This document shows positions 37,228-48,698 of a stretch of DNA of 64,000 bases, piece after piece. The notes below the pieces were generated by a model. The model was given only the letters and a program-made list of their open reading frames with translations. It did no database searches and had not been told where the DNA came from. Location: contig CM055191.1 in assembly GCA_029224185.1 (NCBI GenBank), forward strand, positions 16,505,260 through 16,569,259, in the 5' to 3' direction. Position 1 is the first letter of the stretch. Every line of letters begins with the position of its first letter. A program made the position numbers and the translations under genes. This DNA is from Karalla daura. Taxonomy: Eukaryota > Chordata > Actinopteri > Chaetodontiformes > Leiognathidae.

Positions 37228-37270
37228 TGTACACACACACATGCACACACACAGACACACACACACATAC
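37228..37270. repeat. (CA)n-rich microsatellite
   Basis: CA units with ATG/GAC interruptions. Confidence 0.9.
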
Positions 37271-37659
37271 AAGCTCACAATTACACAGAGATTATGGAGA
37301 GGCCACTGCACAACAACCACAGCCAGTTCATACACACACATACACCGCGCACACACAAAATGTCAGTTGGCTGTGGTGGCTGGCAGTGGCCTTGCCATAA
37401 TCTCTCTCTAATTATATACACAGCCAGGCTTACTGTTTCAATGCAGAGACCTGAGAAAATACAACCTACTAATCTTATTTGCACACAGAGGCAATAACCT
37501 GCTGTGGGAGAGGAGAGAGGTGAGAAAAAGAGAGGAAGCGAGAACGGCTGAGTTTACAGACACCTCACTTTTTATGTCATGACGATTTGTCGTGTGATTG
37601 TGCTGTTTATTTGTACTGCCATTCTCATTCAATATGAAGATATTATCTGTACTGTCATT

Positions 37660-37870
37660 CAGAAAGATTCCCAGTTCAAATCCCGGTCAGACTCTGGGTC
37701 TTTTTGTGTCAAGTTTGCATGTTCACCCTGTGTCTGCATGAGTTTTCTCTGGCATCGAGGTTTGACTGGAGACTCTAAATTGCCTGTAGGTGTGAGTGGG
37801 AGAGTGAATGGTGTGTGTGCCCTGCACCTGTCCACGGTGTGTCCCCTGCCGTTACCCTTTGATAGTGAAC
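37660..37870 (+). repeat. Teleost short interspersed repeat, partial
   Basis: Contains TTCAAATCCCGGTCAGACTC, AAGTTTGCATGTTCACCCTG, TGGAGACTCTAAATTGCCTG, TAGGTGTGAGTGGGAGAGTG and CCTGTCCACGGTGTGTCCCC. It sits about 1 kb downstream of the near full-length copy in the same orientation. Confidence 0.82.
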
Positions 37871-39765
37871 AAATAAAATCAGAAAGATGCTATTTTATTA
37901 ATGTGAAACAATGAGGTACTTCCCTACAAGCCGTGTTGATTTTGTATCTTTTTATTTTTTAATATTTCTTAACTGCTGCAGTTCCCACATTTACTTGTTA
38001 TTCCTCCCTCTGCAACCCTGTCTATGAACAGTGTCAGTGACAGCACTTCCATCTTCCATTCTCCATTCTCCAAATGTGTGTACAGTCTATATGGAGGATG
38101 ACTGAGTCTTTGTTTCCACTTGGATGCCCCGCAATAGAAAATATGCATCCGCCAAAGGAGGTGCGATGCAGACAGGGTGTCTTGCACAGACACACTCACA
38201 CACACTCACAGGCCCAATGCAGCTACGCACACTATGTAAATAATGTATGTGTCTTAAAGGGTTTCAGTCCACCACAGCTGGCCCAGTTCAATTAGAACAC
38301 TTTGCACTCCCTCCTTTCTTGGGCACCATTTTTCTCCTTTTCACGGTCATTCACATCAGTGTGCATTTCTACCATTTGCAGAGAAAATTTAAGCCACTGT
38401 CACTGTCAAACTGATTTTTCTCTGTGAGCTACCTGTTATACAGCTTCCGAATGAACATGATGTTTTGTTTTGCTTGTTTTTTTCCACACTGAAACATATG
38501 CATTTGCAGTAACAACTTTGCTCTTTTTATGTTTGTTATATTCAGTCTTTATGTTGACATAGATGATGTGATATAAGCTGTATGTGGTTACGTGTCCCTG
38601 CTATTGTGTTCCAATCAAATCTGACCAATTTAAATGTTTCTCTCAGATAAAATGACAGTTTTATCTAACCTGACTGTCCTAATGTTCCCTGACCCTTGTT
38701 TTCAAATGGAATCAGTGCACAAAAACAATTTAAGAAAAGAGATGTGTTTTTTTGAGAATGTATGCAGTGTATGCAAATGACTGAACCATTTTAAATGATT
38801 ATATATCAATTATGATACAAACATTATAAATGATCATTGTCTTTTTATCAACTCAAATTCCTTTGAACGGTCCAATTTTTGAACTTCTATTTGGTATTTA
38901 TGGCTCATAGGCCTCAGTGACCTCAGGTCATATAAACTGTTCCTTCAGAATTGTTCCCAAGATGTAACTGTATGTTGACTTTTACTGTGAAAATGAAACA
39001 TATAACAAAAACTGATATGAAATAAAAAATATAAATGCAATGCTTTTTCAACAAAACTATGAGTTGTATGACCTCAGGTTATTGAGGCCTGGAGGCTATA
39101 AGTAGCAAATGGAAGTTAAAAACTTTGACACAAAACACAATACACGTTAATTTTTACATGTTATAATATTGTTATATCGCAAAAAAGCTTTCTAACCATT
39201 TTCTAACCATGTGAACTGGGATGAACACAATTGGAGTGTTACTCCACGATTCCAACTGTTGACAAAGTGTCTTTAGTTTTTTGCTTCATTCATAGACTTT
39301 GTTTCCTTACAGCTGCCGTAATTAGTGGCCGTTACCTTGAACAGAAAAGCCACTGCAGCACTTGTTTGATCCTCTGTGCAACATGTCAAACTGTGCTAGT
39401 GTGTTTCCTGCTGCGCTGCTTAATTTAATTTCCAGCTGACATGCAGTTCTGAGGCGAGGCAGCGTTTTAATACCAACTCCAGTATGTTCTCGCTTACTTG
39501 CAACATGTATGCAACATGTAATATTTCAGCTTACTTTCTCTCCCTCTCTGTATGTCTGTCTCTGTCTCTCGATCTCGTAGATTTAGTAGAGGCCTTGTGA
39601 GACCTTTGCACCTCAACCTTACTGCTCTTTCTATGCACCCCCCACACCCCATCCCACCCCCACCTCTCTCACTTCCACTCACCATAAGTGGAGGCCCTGG
39701 CCTGGTCTACTCTCCTCCAAACACATCTAATTACCCCAATGCCAAGCATTTCCCATCCATCACAT
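37871..39765. other. Intergenic, no gene seen
   Basis: AT-rich unique sequence. The short frames have no domain. No mobile element recognised. Confidence 0.5.
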
Positions 39766-39769
39766 TATC

Positions 39770-39890
39770 TTTCAGAGACGAGGTATTAGTGCGCCCCGTC
39801 CCGTCAGCCAATTACCTGCTGCCTTCTGCTTGAGTCACCTGCATTGCAAATGTGACCTTTACTTAGAGGGCTGATTGCATGTTTCCTACA
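39770..39890. promoter_or_regulatory. Candidate conserved non-coding element
   Basis: Repeat-free block between a pyrimidine-rich stretch and a GT array, with GTCAGCCAATTACCTGC, TGAGTCACCTGCATTGC (AP-1-like TGAGTCA plus an E-box CACCTG) and GGGCTGATTGCATG. Inferred from texture. Confidence 0.3.
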
Positions 39891-39917
39891 GTGTGTGGGA
39901 GAACGCTAGGTTTTGAA

Positions 39918-39918
<1 letters not shown>

Positions 39919-39964
<46 letters not shown>

Positions 39965-39980
39965 TCTGTGTGTGTGTGTG
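39919..39980. repeat. (GT)n microsatellite
   Basis: About 30 GT units with one CT interruption. Confidence 0.98.
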
Positions 39981-40234
39981 AAAAAGAGAAAAAGAAAGCA
40001 CAAGTTCCCTAAGAGGGAGTGTTAAGAGAATGAAAAAATCTAGGTGTGTGTGCCTGTGCGAATCTAAGAGCCTGCATGCTGTGTATCTGTGTCATCAGGT
40101 GTGTACTGTTTGTGCATGTATGAAGTGCAGATCTACCGAGTGCATGCGTGAAACGCCTGAAGGCCCTGTGTGTGTGCACGTCTGGTGTGAGTGTGAGAGA
40201 GAGAGGCAGGGCTGGGGCAGTGAGCTCACCCTTG

Positions 40235-40470
40235 CAGACACCCCTCTGACCCCCCTCGCCCTCGCCCATGTGACGGGCTGTCGTGAATGTTAATGTTCTG
40301 TGATGGCTGTGGAGCAAATAAGTGTTTCTGACACAGTACAGGCTCCCATTACAGGAGCAAGCCAAATGGGCTGGCTAGTGCCTTAATGAGCAGGCAGGTC
40401 AGTCAGCCGCAGCCACTGTACCGGTCCCACACGCTGCTTATGCAGGGGCCGACCTAACCACCTCCTGACC
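40235..40470. promoter_or_regulatory. Candidate conserved non-coding element
   Basis: Higher GC than its surroundings and repeat-free. It carries GAATGTTAATGTTCTG, GGCTCCCATTACAGGAGC (an interrupted palindrome), GTGCCTTAATGAGCAGG and GGTCAGTCAGCCGCAGCC. It is a strong candidate by texture for a developmental enhancer. Confidence 0.35.
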
Positions 40471-41890
40471 AGATCTGGGGAAAAACAGACTTCTAATGTA
40501 TGTCTCCATACATTAGTTTTACTGATTTTATTTTATTTAACCTTAAAACTGTGTGAATCTTACTGATTTAATATTCTCACACATCACATGAATGATACAA
40601 TGATTCAGTTACATTACACTAAATTACACTGAGTAATTTGACAGATTTTTTTTGTTGCACTACATCACAATGGATACTTAGGGAAAAATATTCTCCTTTC
40701 TACCATTGATAAGAGTGAAGTAGAAAAATAGCCAGAGCAATAGTTACTAGTTACTCCAAAACATCCCTCTATCCAAAGGTCCATTGTCTTTTTTGGATGA
40801 GGGTCAATTTGTAAAGGTAATGCATTGTATGATAATATATCAATGTATAAAGCATTCGTATCCTCAGTCACAGATCTTAGATAAAGAGCAAATCAAGAAA
40901 TTGCCATACAGGATCCATGAAGGAGTCAAGGTGTCTTCACATTGTAATTCAAGCATATTGGTGCTGGGGTCATTTTAAGTGGATAAATGTCACCTGTCTA
41001 ACAGGGTGCAACAACATAAATTGGGAACACCTGCAAAATATTCCACTGGACGGGAAACCAGGAGCATTGTCCATCGTAAGGTTCCAGTTAGCCTGACAGC
41101 CTGTGGACCCTGTAAACTCAGCCAACACCACTTCAGTGCTGCTACAAGCCTTCGAACAAAGACGCTGTCTCCCCCATCTCCCTCTGGATTGTCAAGAGAA
41201 AGTACAGCTTGTAGGTTGAGTCAAACAGTTATTTCTGAAAAAGGTGGGCAGCACATCGCTTGGCTGACTCATCATCATCAGGAAAAAAATGATACCCCCT
41301 TCCTCCACCTGAGGAGATGAGAGTTGGGCAGAAAAACTGTGAGGAAGGAGAGAGAAGGGCAAAGCTGGAGAAGGCAGGAAGTGGATATTAGACTTGATTG
41401 AGACGCGTGGCAGACAGAGAATCACCTAGTGCGTCAGACCACATCCTCACAGTTGGCCAGGCTGTCTCTCAAAACTCTCCAAATAGTCTAAAGTCGACCT
41501 GTTGGAGTTACTGAGTCGTCACACTACATGTTGTAGCCCAGGAGCAACGGGCCCACAAAGGTGTCTCCTCTCCTCTCTCAGCGGGACTTGTTAGAGGAGC
41601 TATTTTGGAACCTCTCTGCCTTCATTCACGTTGCTGCAAAATACCTTGAGGTGTAGCACATACTTTATAAAATTCTGGCCCCTGTTGAAAAGCAATCCAA
41701 GGTAAAATGTTGGAATTGGAAGAATATAAATGTTTTTGTACAGTTGCTACTGCAAAATCTGGTTATGTATTTTTATACATAAAAATAATAACCATGGATT
41801 TTTATACATAACCACAAAGAAATTTTGGGGGGTTCTATTATGCAGCATTAATGAGAAACTAATTTATCCATTGCCTTATGATTTAACTTA
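40471..41890. other. Intergenic, no gene seen
   Basis: Unique sequence. Frames at 40979-41320 (+) and elsewhere show no domain. Nothing further supported. Confidence 0.5.
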
Positions 41891-41894
41891 GTTT

Positions 41895-42040
41895 AGTATA
41901 AAAAAAAATATTGTTGGTCCAAGGGCCACATCGTGAGTTAGTAGTCGTCCAGTGAGTATTCCTTTCCTTTGTCCAATGTGTGCTGGAGACAAGCCCCCCC
42001 ACAGCTCTGCCGAGGTACAAAGTGGGTAAGACAAAATGTC
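41895..42040 (+). repeat. Teleost short interspersed repeat, 3' fragment
   Basis: Contains GTCCAGTGAGTATTCCTTTC, TTTGTCCAATGTGTGCTGG and CGAGGTACAAAGTGGGTAAG, matching the 3' half of the family. Confidence 0.55.
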
Positions 42041-43789
42041 ATATGGCAGGACAATACTCAGCACTATCATAAGACTGTTAACATTCTTCTTTGAAAACAA
42101 TGATTCCTGAATCACACTGAGTCAGATGATACCTATACACCACATTCAGCTAATGGGAGAGCCAATGCAGAAACATTTCAGTATAATGAGACTCAAAAGG
42201 TCACAGCAGCATTTAAACTGAAAAAAAACAGGACAGATAAGAGATCACAGATCATTTGCTAAAAAAAAGAAAATAATAATAATTGGCAAACTCTGAGAGA
42301 CTGATCTGTGAGATGCTTAGGTTTAGAAGATTATTCTCCAGCTGCCCTGAGGACACGCTGATTCCTGGGTGGTAACCTGATGATTAGATGAGAACATTTT
42401 TTTTGGATGGTGTAGGAAAACTGTCAGAATTGATGCTTCTCATTTTTCTTTTTTTTTTTGTGGGGGGTGCTGGTGCATGCAAAAAGGGAAGTGTTTTCTC
42501 CAGAGCTCCACATTCTGAAATATCTGTAGATAGTTTTGTTATGACACAAAAACTATAGTTGTACTCCGGAAACAGTTATAATTTGAGTATCCATTAGAGA
42601 CAGTACTTTACTACTTGTCACCAGCACTTCCTCCATACTATTAACATTATTAGTGGACATAAATCTTGAGGTATGGAACCATCTAATGTTAATGTACTTT
42701 GTATAACACCTGTGAGGACAAGTGTTCATATATAGGGCAGTAATTGTTTCACAATTAATCAATTTGCATATTCACACTGTGGCCACTGATGAAGAAGCGC
42801 TCAGGCTACAGCTGCATGTTTAGCAACATTCATGCTGAAACATGAATCTTGGCTGAAGTTAATTTCAGTTTGCACAAGAATAAACTGTTAAACTGAAGCT
42901 ACCACTGAGCAAACTCATTTTCATCAAAACGCATGATCAGACAAGCCCCAGCAACATTTATCAGCAACCATGCAGCCTGTTTAACACTGAGAGAAAGCTG
43001 CAACAGTCTGCTACATCATGCTCTCATTGGTAAACAGGCTGTACTCCGTGGCTTGACAATGTTAGATGTGTTTTGAAGCATTAAATTACAGGAGTCATGT
43101 TGATTACGAGATGTTGATTTGGGGTTTATTTCCAATAAAAGGAAGTTTGACTTGAAATTTTTCACTTCTCTACACTGAGTAAATTCTCGATCACATTTCT
43201 CCCATGATTTTTTTCTAAAGAGATTCATTGTATATCCAATACATTCAACAGTCTAACACTCAGCCAGTGCTAGAGGAAAGCTTTTATATCCAGAGAAACC
43301 TGAGAGCCTCATTTGTATGTTTTGTTGGACCTCCAGAACACAATGGGAAATGGAAGCAAAGGTCAGTGTTAAGTCTCCCCTGGCTTTTGTTCTTTAAAAC
43401 AACAATATTGTATTGATCGATCCAGAATGATAAACACAATTGTGTTGGTAAAACACAGTCTCTTTTGACCTTTAGCAATTACTTCTACATGGCTTTAGCA
43501 GTACTGTAAATAAAAAAATATCCAATTCATTTTCTTTTTTTTGTGTTATTTGCATTAAAATACACCCACACCTTACTTCAGCAAAGCTGCCTTACATAAC
43601 CATAGATTTTAGGTAAATTTCACAGATGCTGCACTTACACTGTAATCACAGTAAACACATTATTACTACAAGATGTTGTGGCATTGCTGAAGTAGATTTA
43701 CATTTGATCTGCAATTCACTCTGAGGGCAACAGAACTTGACTCAGCATTATCATTTGACACGTAAGGGAGCTCCAGGCCGCATTAAGTT

Positions 43790-44075
43790 AGTGTTGTCAC
43801 TTCATAGCAAGATCACTTGTTTGCGTCCTGGTTTCAGTCATTCGTGTTTAGAGGTTGCCTGTTCTTACTGTGTGTATGGGTTTTCTTAAGGTACAGTTCT
43901 CTGCTTATGTTGATTGGAGATTGTAAATTGCCCTTATAGTTGTGAGTGAGAGAGTGCATGGTGAATGTGCCTCGTGCTAGCCTTGAGACCTGTACGTGTT
44001 CCTTGATGTCAGCAATGTGAGCTGGAGATCAACGCCACTGGGTTAAAACTGAATGAGATAAAGAATGGATAGATT
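43790..44075 (+). repeat. Teleost short interspersed repeat, decayed
   Basis: Contains CATAGCAAGATCACTTG, GCGTCCTGGTTTCAG, TATGGGTTTTCTTAAGG, TTGGAGATTGTAAATTGCCC, a GTGAGAGAGTGCATGG block and AGAATGGATAG at the end. It is followed at 44130 by a copy in the opposite orientation. Confidence 0.75.
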
Positions 44076-44129
44076 TTACCTGATAATCTATTAACTATAC
44101 TGCTTCATGCAAATTTGTGACCATTAGAA

Positions 44130-44385
44130 ACCATCCATCAATCATCTTATCTGCTTTGTAGCCAGTGGTGTTTGAGCATGTTTCTAGCACACATAGGGCA
44201 AAGACAGGGAATACAACCTGAGCATGTTGCTGTCACATTGTTCTCCAATAAACCTAAACAGCAAGTTTTTGAAATGTGAATTGAAGCTGCAGCATCTGAA
44301 AAAAACCTCATGCATACAAGGGGAGAACATGAAAACTCTATGCAGAAAAGGCCATGGTCTAACCAGGAGTCATACCAGGGATCTT
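44130..44385 (-). repeat. Teleost short interspersed repeat, decayed, minus orientation
   Basis: Begins with ACCATCCATCAATCATCTTA (reverse tail) and has CACATAGGGCAAAGACAGGG, AATAAACCTAAACAGC, AGGGGAGAACATGAAAACTC and AACCAGGAGTCATACC. It is tail-to-tail with the previous copy. Confidence 0.75.
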
Positions 44386-45600
44386 TAACGTAAAACTTTA
44401 GTGTGTTTTAATTTCATGAAGTTGCTTCAATGTCCTCAGTTTTATGAGAGAATGAATGTACTGGCTCGGTAAAGCTAGATATTGAGACTAATGACTTGAA
44501 CCTAAAAATAGAAAGAAAAAAATCACAAATAACATGGACAGTGAGCAACTCAGATGTCTATTTATAGAATCAGAGTTATCTGTTTGGGGGCTTAACTGAG
44601 TCTAACCTGTCTGACAGAGTGGAAGTGTGTTGTGATGTCTCATGATTGGATCCTCTTGACCTTTCTCCAGACTTTAAGAGGGTGTGAGACCTAGATCCTG
44701 AACATTTTTTGGGAGGACCAGAACAACCGCGAGGTATAGTTTTCATATGGAAATCTCTTTAATTTGTCAACAAATGGAGAAGACAGCACAGGACCACAGC
44801 TTGTGACTTTTGAAAGTAATCTAATTGATGCTTATCCTTTTGGAAGCAGTTTGGGATGATTTTAGAGTTTTCTACTCATGAACTATAGACAATGAAAAAC
44901 AGGACTCGATATGCAGAAGCACTCAAAGAAGAGTCTGTGAGATTGCGATGGCTGAGCTGGTGAAAAGCGGTGGCCCTCAGGCTGAAACCTCTTGACCTGT
45001 GGAGGCGCTGCAGGGGAGGTGATGATAGAGGCCTGATAGAGGCCAGTCACTGGGGCCTAAAGGCACATCCTGGACATGTCCTTCTGACAGCAGGCCTCTG
45101 CACACTGCCACAAATAAACACACATGATCTCTCTGTCTCAGACACACAAACACCATGATCTAGGACGTCTCTCCAAGCAGTGAAGGGGGAATAAGAGGAG
45201 ACACTTCAGATTTAGAGAAGTGGAGGCATAAATATTATACACCTCATCCTGACAGCTGGGGCAGGGGTGAGAACTCTAGCTCATCAAAAGGATCAAATAT
45301 ATCAGAGACACAAATCCAAATTTGAACTGTATTGTTCTGCTTTCAATTTTATTATATCAATATATTCATTTGCTAAGATCAGCCATGTCGGCCGCTCAGA
45401 TCAAATGACATTTAAATGTAATTTTATCCCCTGAAAAGCAAAATATGTTTTTGAAATGATATGATTACACACCTAAGGGCTGTTTTGTTTATCGTAGCTG
45501 AGAATTTATATTTCCTAATAATAATGTCTTTCATTTTAATTGGAATAAAAGGCCAGTTCATTGATTCCTGAAAAGGGTTGTTTGGGCCATAACGGCTCAA
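44386..45600. other. Intergenic, with a GC-richer candidate element at 44930-45200
   Basis: AT-rich flanks enclose a block at 44930-45200 with balanced composition and no simple repeats (GGCCTGATAGAGGCCAGTC, GACAGCAGGCCTCTG). It could be regulatory. The short frame across it (44970-45158) shows no domain. Confidence 0.35.
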
Positions 45601-45682
45601 GTGTGTGTGTATGTATGTGTGTGTGTGTGTGTGTATGTATGTGTGTGTGTATGTGTGTATGTATGTGTGTGTGTGTGTGTGT
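45601..45682. repeat. (GT)n/(GTAT)n microsatellite
   Basis: Compound GT and GTAT repeats. Long His/Thr and Cys/Val frames over it are artefacts. Confidence 0.97.
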
Positions 45683-46289
45683 ACGGTCCCTCGACACTGC
45701 TCTTTGTGTGAGGTCATGCTTCATATTTTCGTTTAAGCTTTGATCACATTACTGCTATTCTCACCCTATTAATGTTAGTCAATGAAAAGATTAAATATTC
45801 AATTAAACTCAGTGAAACTGAATGGGCTTCTGTGCGTGTGTGTACGTGCTCGTGCATGTGCCTGTGTGTGTGTGTGTGTGTGTGAGTGCAAGCTTAAGTG
45901 TGCGTATGTTGATGTGTAATGATGTGTAAATATATTTATGGCTCAGGGTCATGGTGGTATTAACCTGACCCAGACTCTCCTTCCTTCTCTCTGCCTTTCT
46001 TTCGCTCTCTCTCGGGAGGCTCCATGCTGCTGATTGCTCTTTGTTTCAGCTTATGTGGAAGAAAAGGAAGAGGAAGAAAAGAAGAAGTAGCACAAGTAGC
46101 TCCATTATTTTTAAGGATATCTGTTGAGAGGGAAAAAAAATGTATCTCCTGATGATCATGTTGCACAGGAGTGTAGGTTTCGTGAGATACAGCTTTGTAT
46201 GAATCCCTGAAATCACAAGCAGGACTACGTAGTTCGCCCACTTTACGTGCCACTTTTGCCAAGTGGAAAAAGCGGTCAGCTAAATGTCC

Positions 46290-46480
46290 CATCAGTCAGG
46301 CACATGCCAAAGGCCTACATCTTATTCAAGTTTTAAACCTCTAATTGGTAACGTTTAAAAGGCGTTTAAGGGTGCCCTTTCGTCTCCCTTTTCTCATTTC
46401 CCATTTAATGTGTTGTGTCAAAGTATATTACCTCAGTTGGACATTTCTGTCCCTTAAGTTGAAAAAAAGGCAAAGGGGGT
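46290..46480. promoter_or_regulatory. Candidate conserved non-coding element, first block near irx4
   Basis: Repeat-free block with CTCTAATTGGTAACG, CCATTTAATGTGTTGTGTC and ATTACCTCAGTTGG, just before the GA array. It is part of a 1-kb run of similar texture downstream of irx4. Confidence 0.3.
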
Positions 46481-46482
46481 TG

Positions 46483-46485
46483 CGA

Positions 46486-46549
<64 letters not shown>
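46483..46549. repeat. (GA)n microsatellite
   Basis: About 33 GA units. Confidence 0.98.
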
Positions 46550-46551
<2 letters not shown>

Positions 46552-46554
46552 CCA

Positions 46555-46860
46555 TCAACTGAGGTTTGCCAGGTCGATAAAGCTTTTAGATTTGGAGATG
46601 TTTTCAGGGGGAGCCCATTTCCTGCGGCTAAGAGTTGTTAATGGAGCTTAAGGAATTATCTTATGACTCTGGCTTGTGAGAGCAGTTTATTTCAGCCCCG
46701 GACCCTTTTGCGCTGCTCCTGTGTGTGTGTATGTATGTGTCGGGAGTGGCTGAATATGCTGCTGTCAACTCAGCTTAATGAAAAGTAACGCGTCGCTGAT
46801 TACACTTTTATTTGGTCTCTATGTAAAAAGCTGCTGTTAATTTACCATCTCGCTCCCTCT
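46555..46860. promoter_or_regulatory. Candidate conserved non-coding element, second block near irx4
   Basis: Contains GTCGATAAAGC, GTTGTTAATGGAGC, GAATTATCTTATGAC, CTCAGCTTAATGAAAAG and CGCTGATTACAC. Low repeat content apart from a short GT patch. Confidence 0.33.
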
Positions 46861-46900
46861 GTGTGTTCGTATTTATCACGGCTGAATGATTTAGTTACAG

Positions 46901-46913
46901 CTCTCTCTCTCTC

Positions 46914-46978
<65 letters not shown>

Positions 46979-46981
46979 CAC
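46901..46981. repeat. (CT)n(CA)n compound microsatellite
   Basis: A CT run of about 30 bp continuing into CA/CATA units. Confidence 0.97.
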
Positions 46982-46984
46982 TCC

Positions 46985-47390
46985 TGTCTCATATAAAAAG
47001 CCACTTGGTTCGGAGGCCTAATAAAACTCTGTCTTCCTGCTAAATTAATTGAACATCGAGGCTGTATTGTCTTATCTGTACAGGACTTTAACTCCGGCCT
47101 ATTTTTTGTCGTGAAAAATTAAATGCGCAATTTCCCCGCAGGCAGCATTAAAGGGAAATGTGAATTAACAAAATGTACCAATAAAAACGTAGCCCTTTGC
47201 TGTTTGCCCTCCACACAGCTGTCAGACATCCATTATCGGACAGCGTGTTTGTCTATTTATTCTGTTGGCCAGGTTTGTCCGAGCTCACAGAGCAAATAAA
47301 AACATACATCCCCGAGTCCGACTTATAGAAAATCCCTTTTGTCCACCATTGCACTTTTCTTCCGAGGGGGTTGCTTTTCCTATTAAAATT
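46985..47390. promoter_or_regulatory. Candidate conserved non-coding element, third block near irx4
   Basis: A dense stretch without simple repeats: GCTAAATTAATTGAACATCG, GTGAAAAATTAAATGCGC, GTGAATTAAC, AATAAAAACGTAG (posterior Hox/Cdx-like), CAGCTGTCAGACATCC (Meis/Tgif-like) and ATTATCGG. Strongly enhancer-like by texture, but untested. Confidence 0.38.
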
Positions 47391-47997
47391 CATCACCTCA
47401 CCCCCCCCTCCTCACCCCTCCCCTCCCTTCCCCTCTCTCTCTCACAGGACAGAGTCCCCCGAGAGCTCCACTTTCGCCATTACTGTCAAGTACCCTTGAC
47501 TCCTTTCTTTTTGCCCTTTTATCTACAACAACTAATTCGAGTTCCTTTGCCCTTTTCACTTTTAGACGACGTGAGTGCCTCTCTTTCTCTCCCGCTCTCT
47601 CCGGTCTCTCTCGGGCTGTTTTCTGCAGGGCCCCAGTCTGCAGAAAATTGAGGGGTTAGTGTCAAAACGAAAAGTCTTCACTTCAAATTATTTCATGGGA
47701 GAGGGGGTGTTGCTCCCGTTTGAACCCCCCAGTAATGGACGTATGGCGAATAACTTACCCTTTTGACAGGCGCATCATAGCCGGTGTTGAGATGTTTCGA
47801 TAATATCATCAGAGAGAGAGAGAGAGCGCAGAGAGGGGAGAAATCAATAGGCTGACATGAAATATGACTGCCAACATCCCAATTACAGGCTGTTTAGGGC
47901 GGATTAATGAGGCAGATCTTAGATACTGATATTGTTCTGTCTTGAGGGTTGAGCTGTCTCATTTTCTTCCTGTCACTAAATGAGAGAGGACGATTTT

Positions 47998-48003
47998 TTT
48001 ATT
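47998..48003 (-). terminator. Candidate polyadenylation signal of irx4
   Basis: TTTATT on the plus strand reads AATAAA on the minus strand, about 700 bp past the irx4 stop codon. A nearer ATTAAA variant is at 48317-48322, so the UTR may be shorter. Which one is used is unknown. Confidence 0.4.
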
Positions 48004-48698
48004 ATTATTTGCTGTATGAAAAGAGAGGGCTGTTATATTTTGCAGTGGACTGAGTTTGAAATAAGCCACCATTCGTCACCATAAAGGACTGGAGTTTGTT
48101 TTGTATGAGATAAATAAAAAGAGCAGCAGCAGAAAGAAGGTGAGGGGAAAGAGCAGGTTCGTGGACCATCTGTGGGTCGCCGCACATCAGCACCATGGAC
48201 AGCAGCAGACATCAGAAACCGACTGCTTTTTATTTTCCAGTGAACAAAGTTGCTCTCAACCACTCCTCGGGAGAGCTGTGCATTTCTGTGAGACTTGTCT
48301 TTTTTATCTTCATTTTTTTAATAGTGATACTCCACTGCTGAGACCTAAATTATATTCAATTACATTTGCATGCGCATAGTAACTAAAGCAAGTAAAATAA
48401 AATGAAACAAAACAAAATCAAACAAGAGATCATGTAAACCTTAGGACCTATTTTTTTCCTAAGATGTAAACTTTTTAGGTATACATTTCAATAAGTTTTG
48501 TGCGTGCGTTAAATCAAATAAGCCAAACAGATCCGTGTATTTCACCTGTGTAACTCCAATGTAACAGCTACCATTGCTTTTAAAAAACATAATGAGGAGA
48601 CGAAACAGGCTTTTTCATCCGACTTTCAGTCAGTCACAAAAAGTCTCTCTCTCGCTGCGGTAAAGGAGGGGGAGGAGAGGGGGGGTCATTTGGTTTCG
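48004..48698 (-). other. irx4: Probable 3' UTR of irx4
   Basis: Non-coding AT-rich sequence between the stop codon and the candidate polyadenylation signals. The boundary is inferred. Confidence 0.45.

Noticed and set aside
43790..43860. Possible tRNA gene from the tRNA-like head of a repeat
   Set aside because: The head is part of a decayed interspersed repeat, and no complete cloverleaf or intact A and B boxes could be supported.
46861..47043. Compound CT/CA frame of 60 codons
   Set aside because: Microsatellite artefact.
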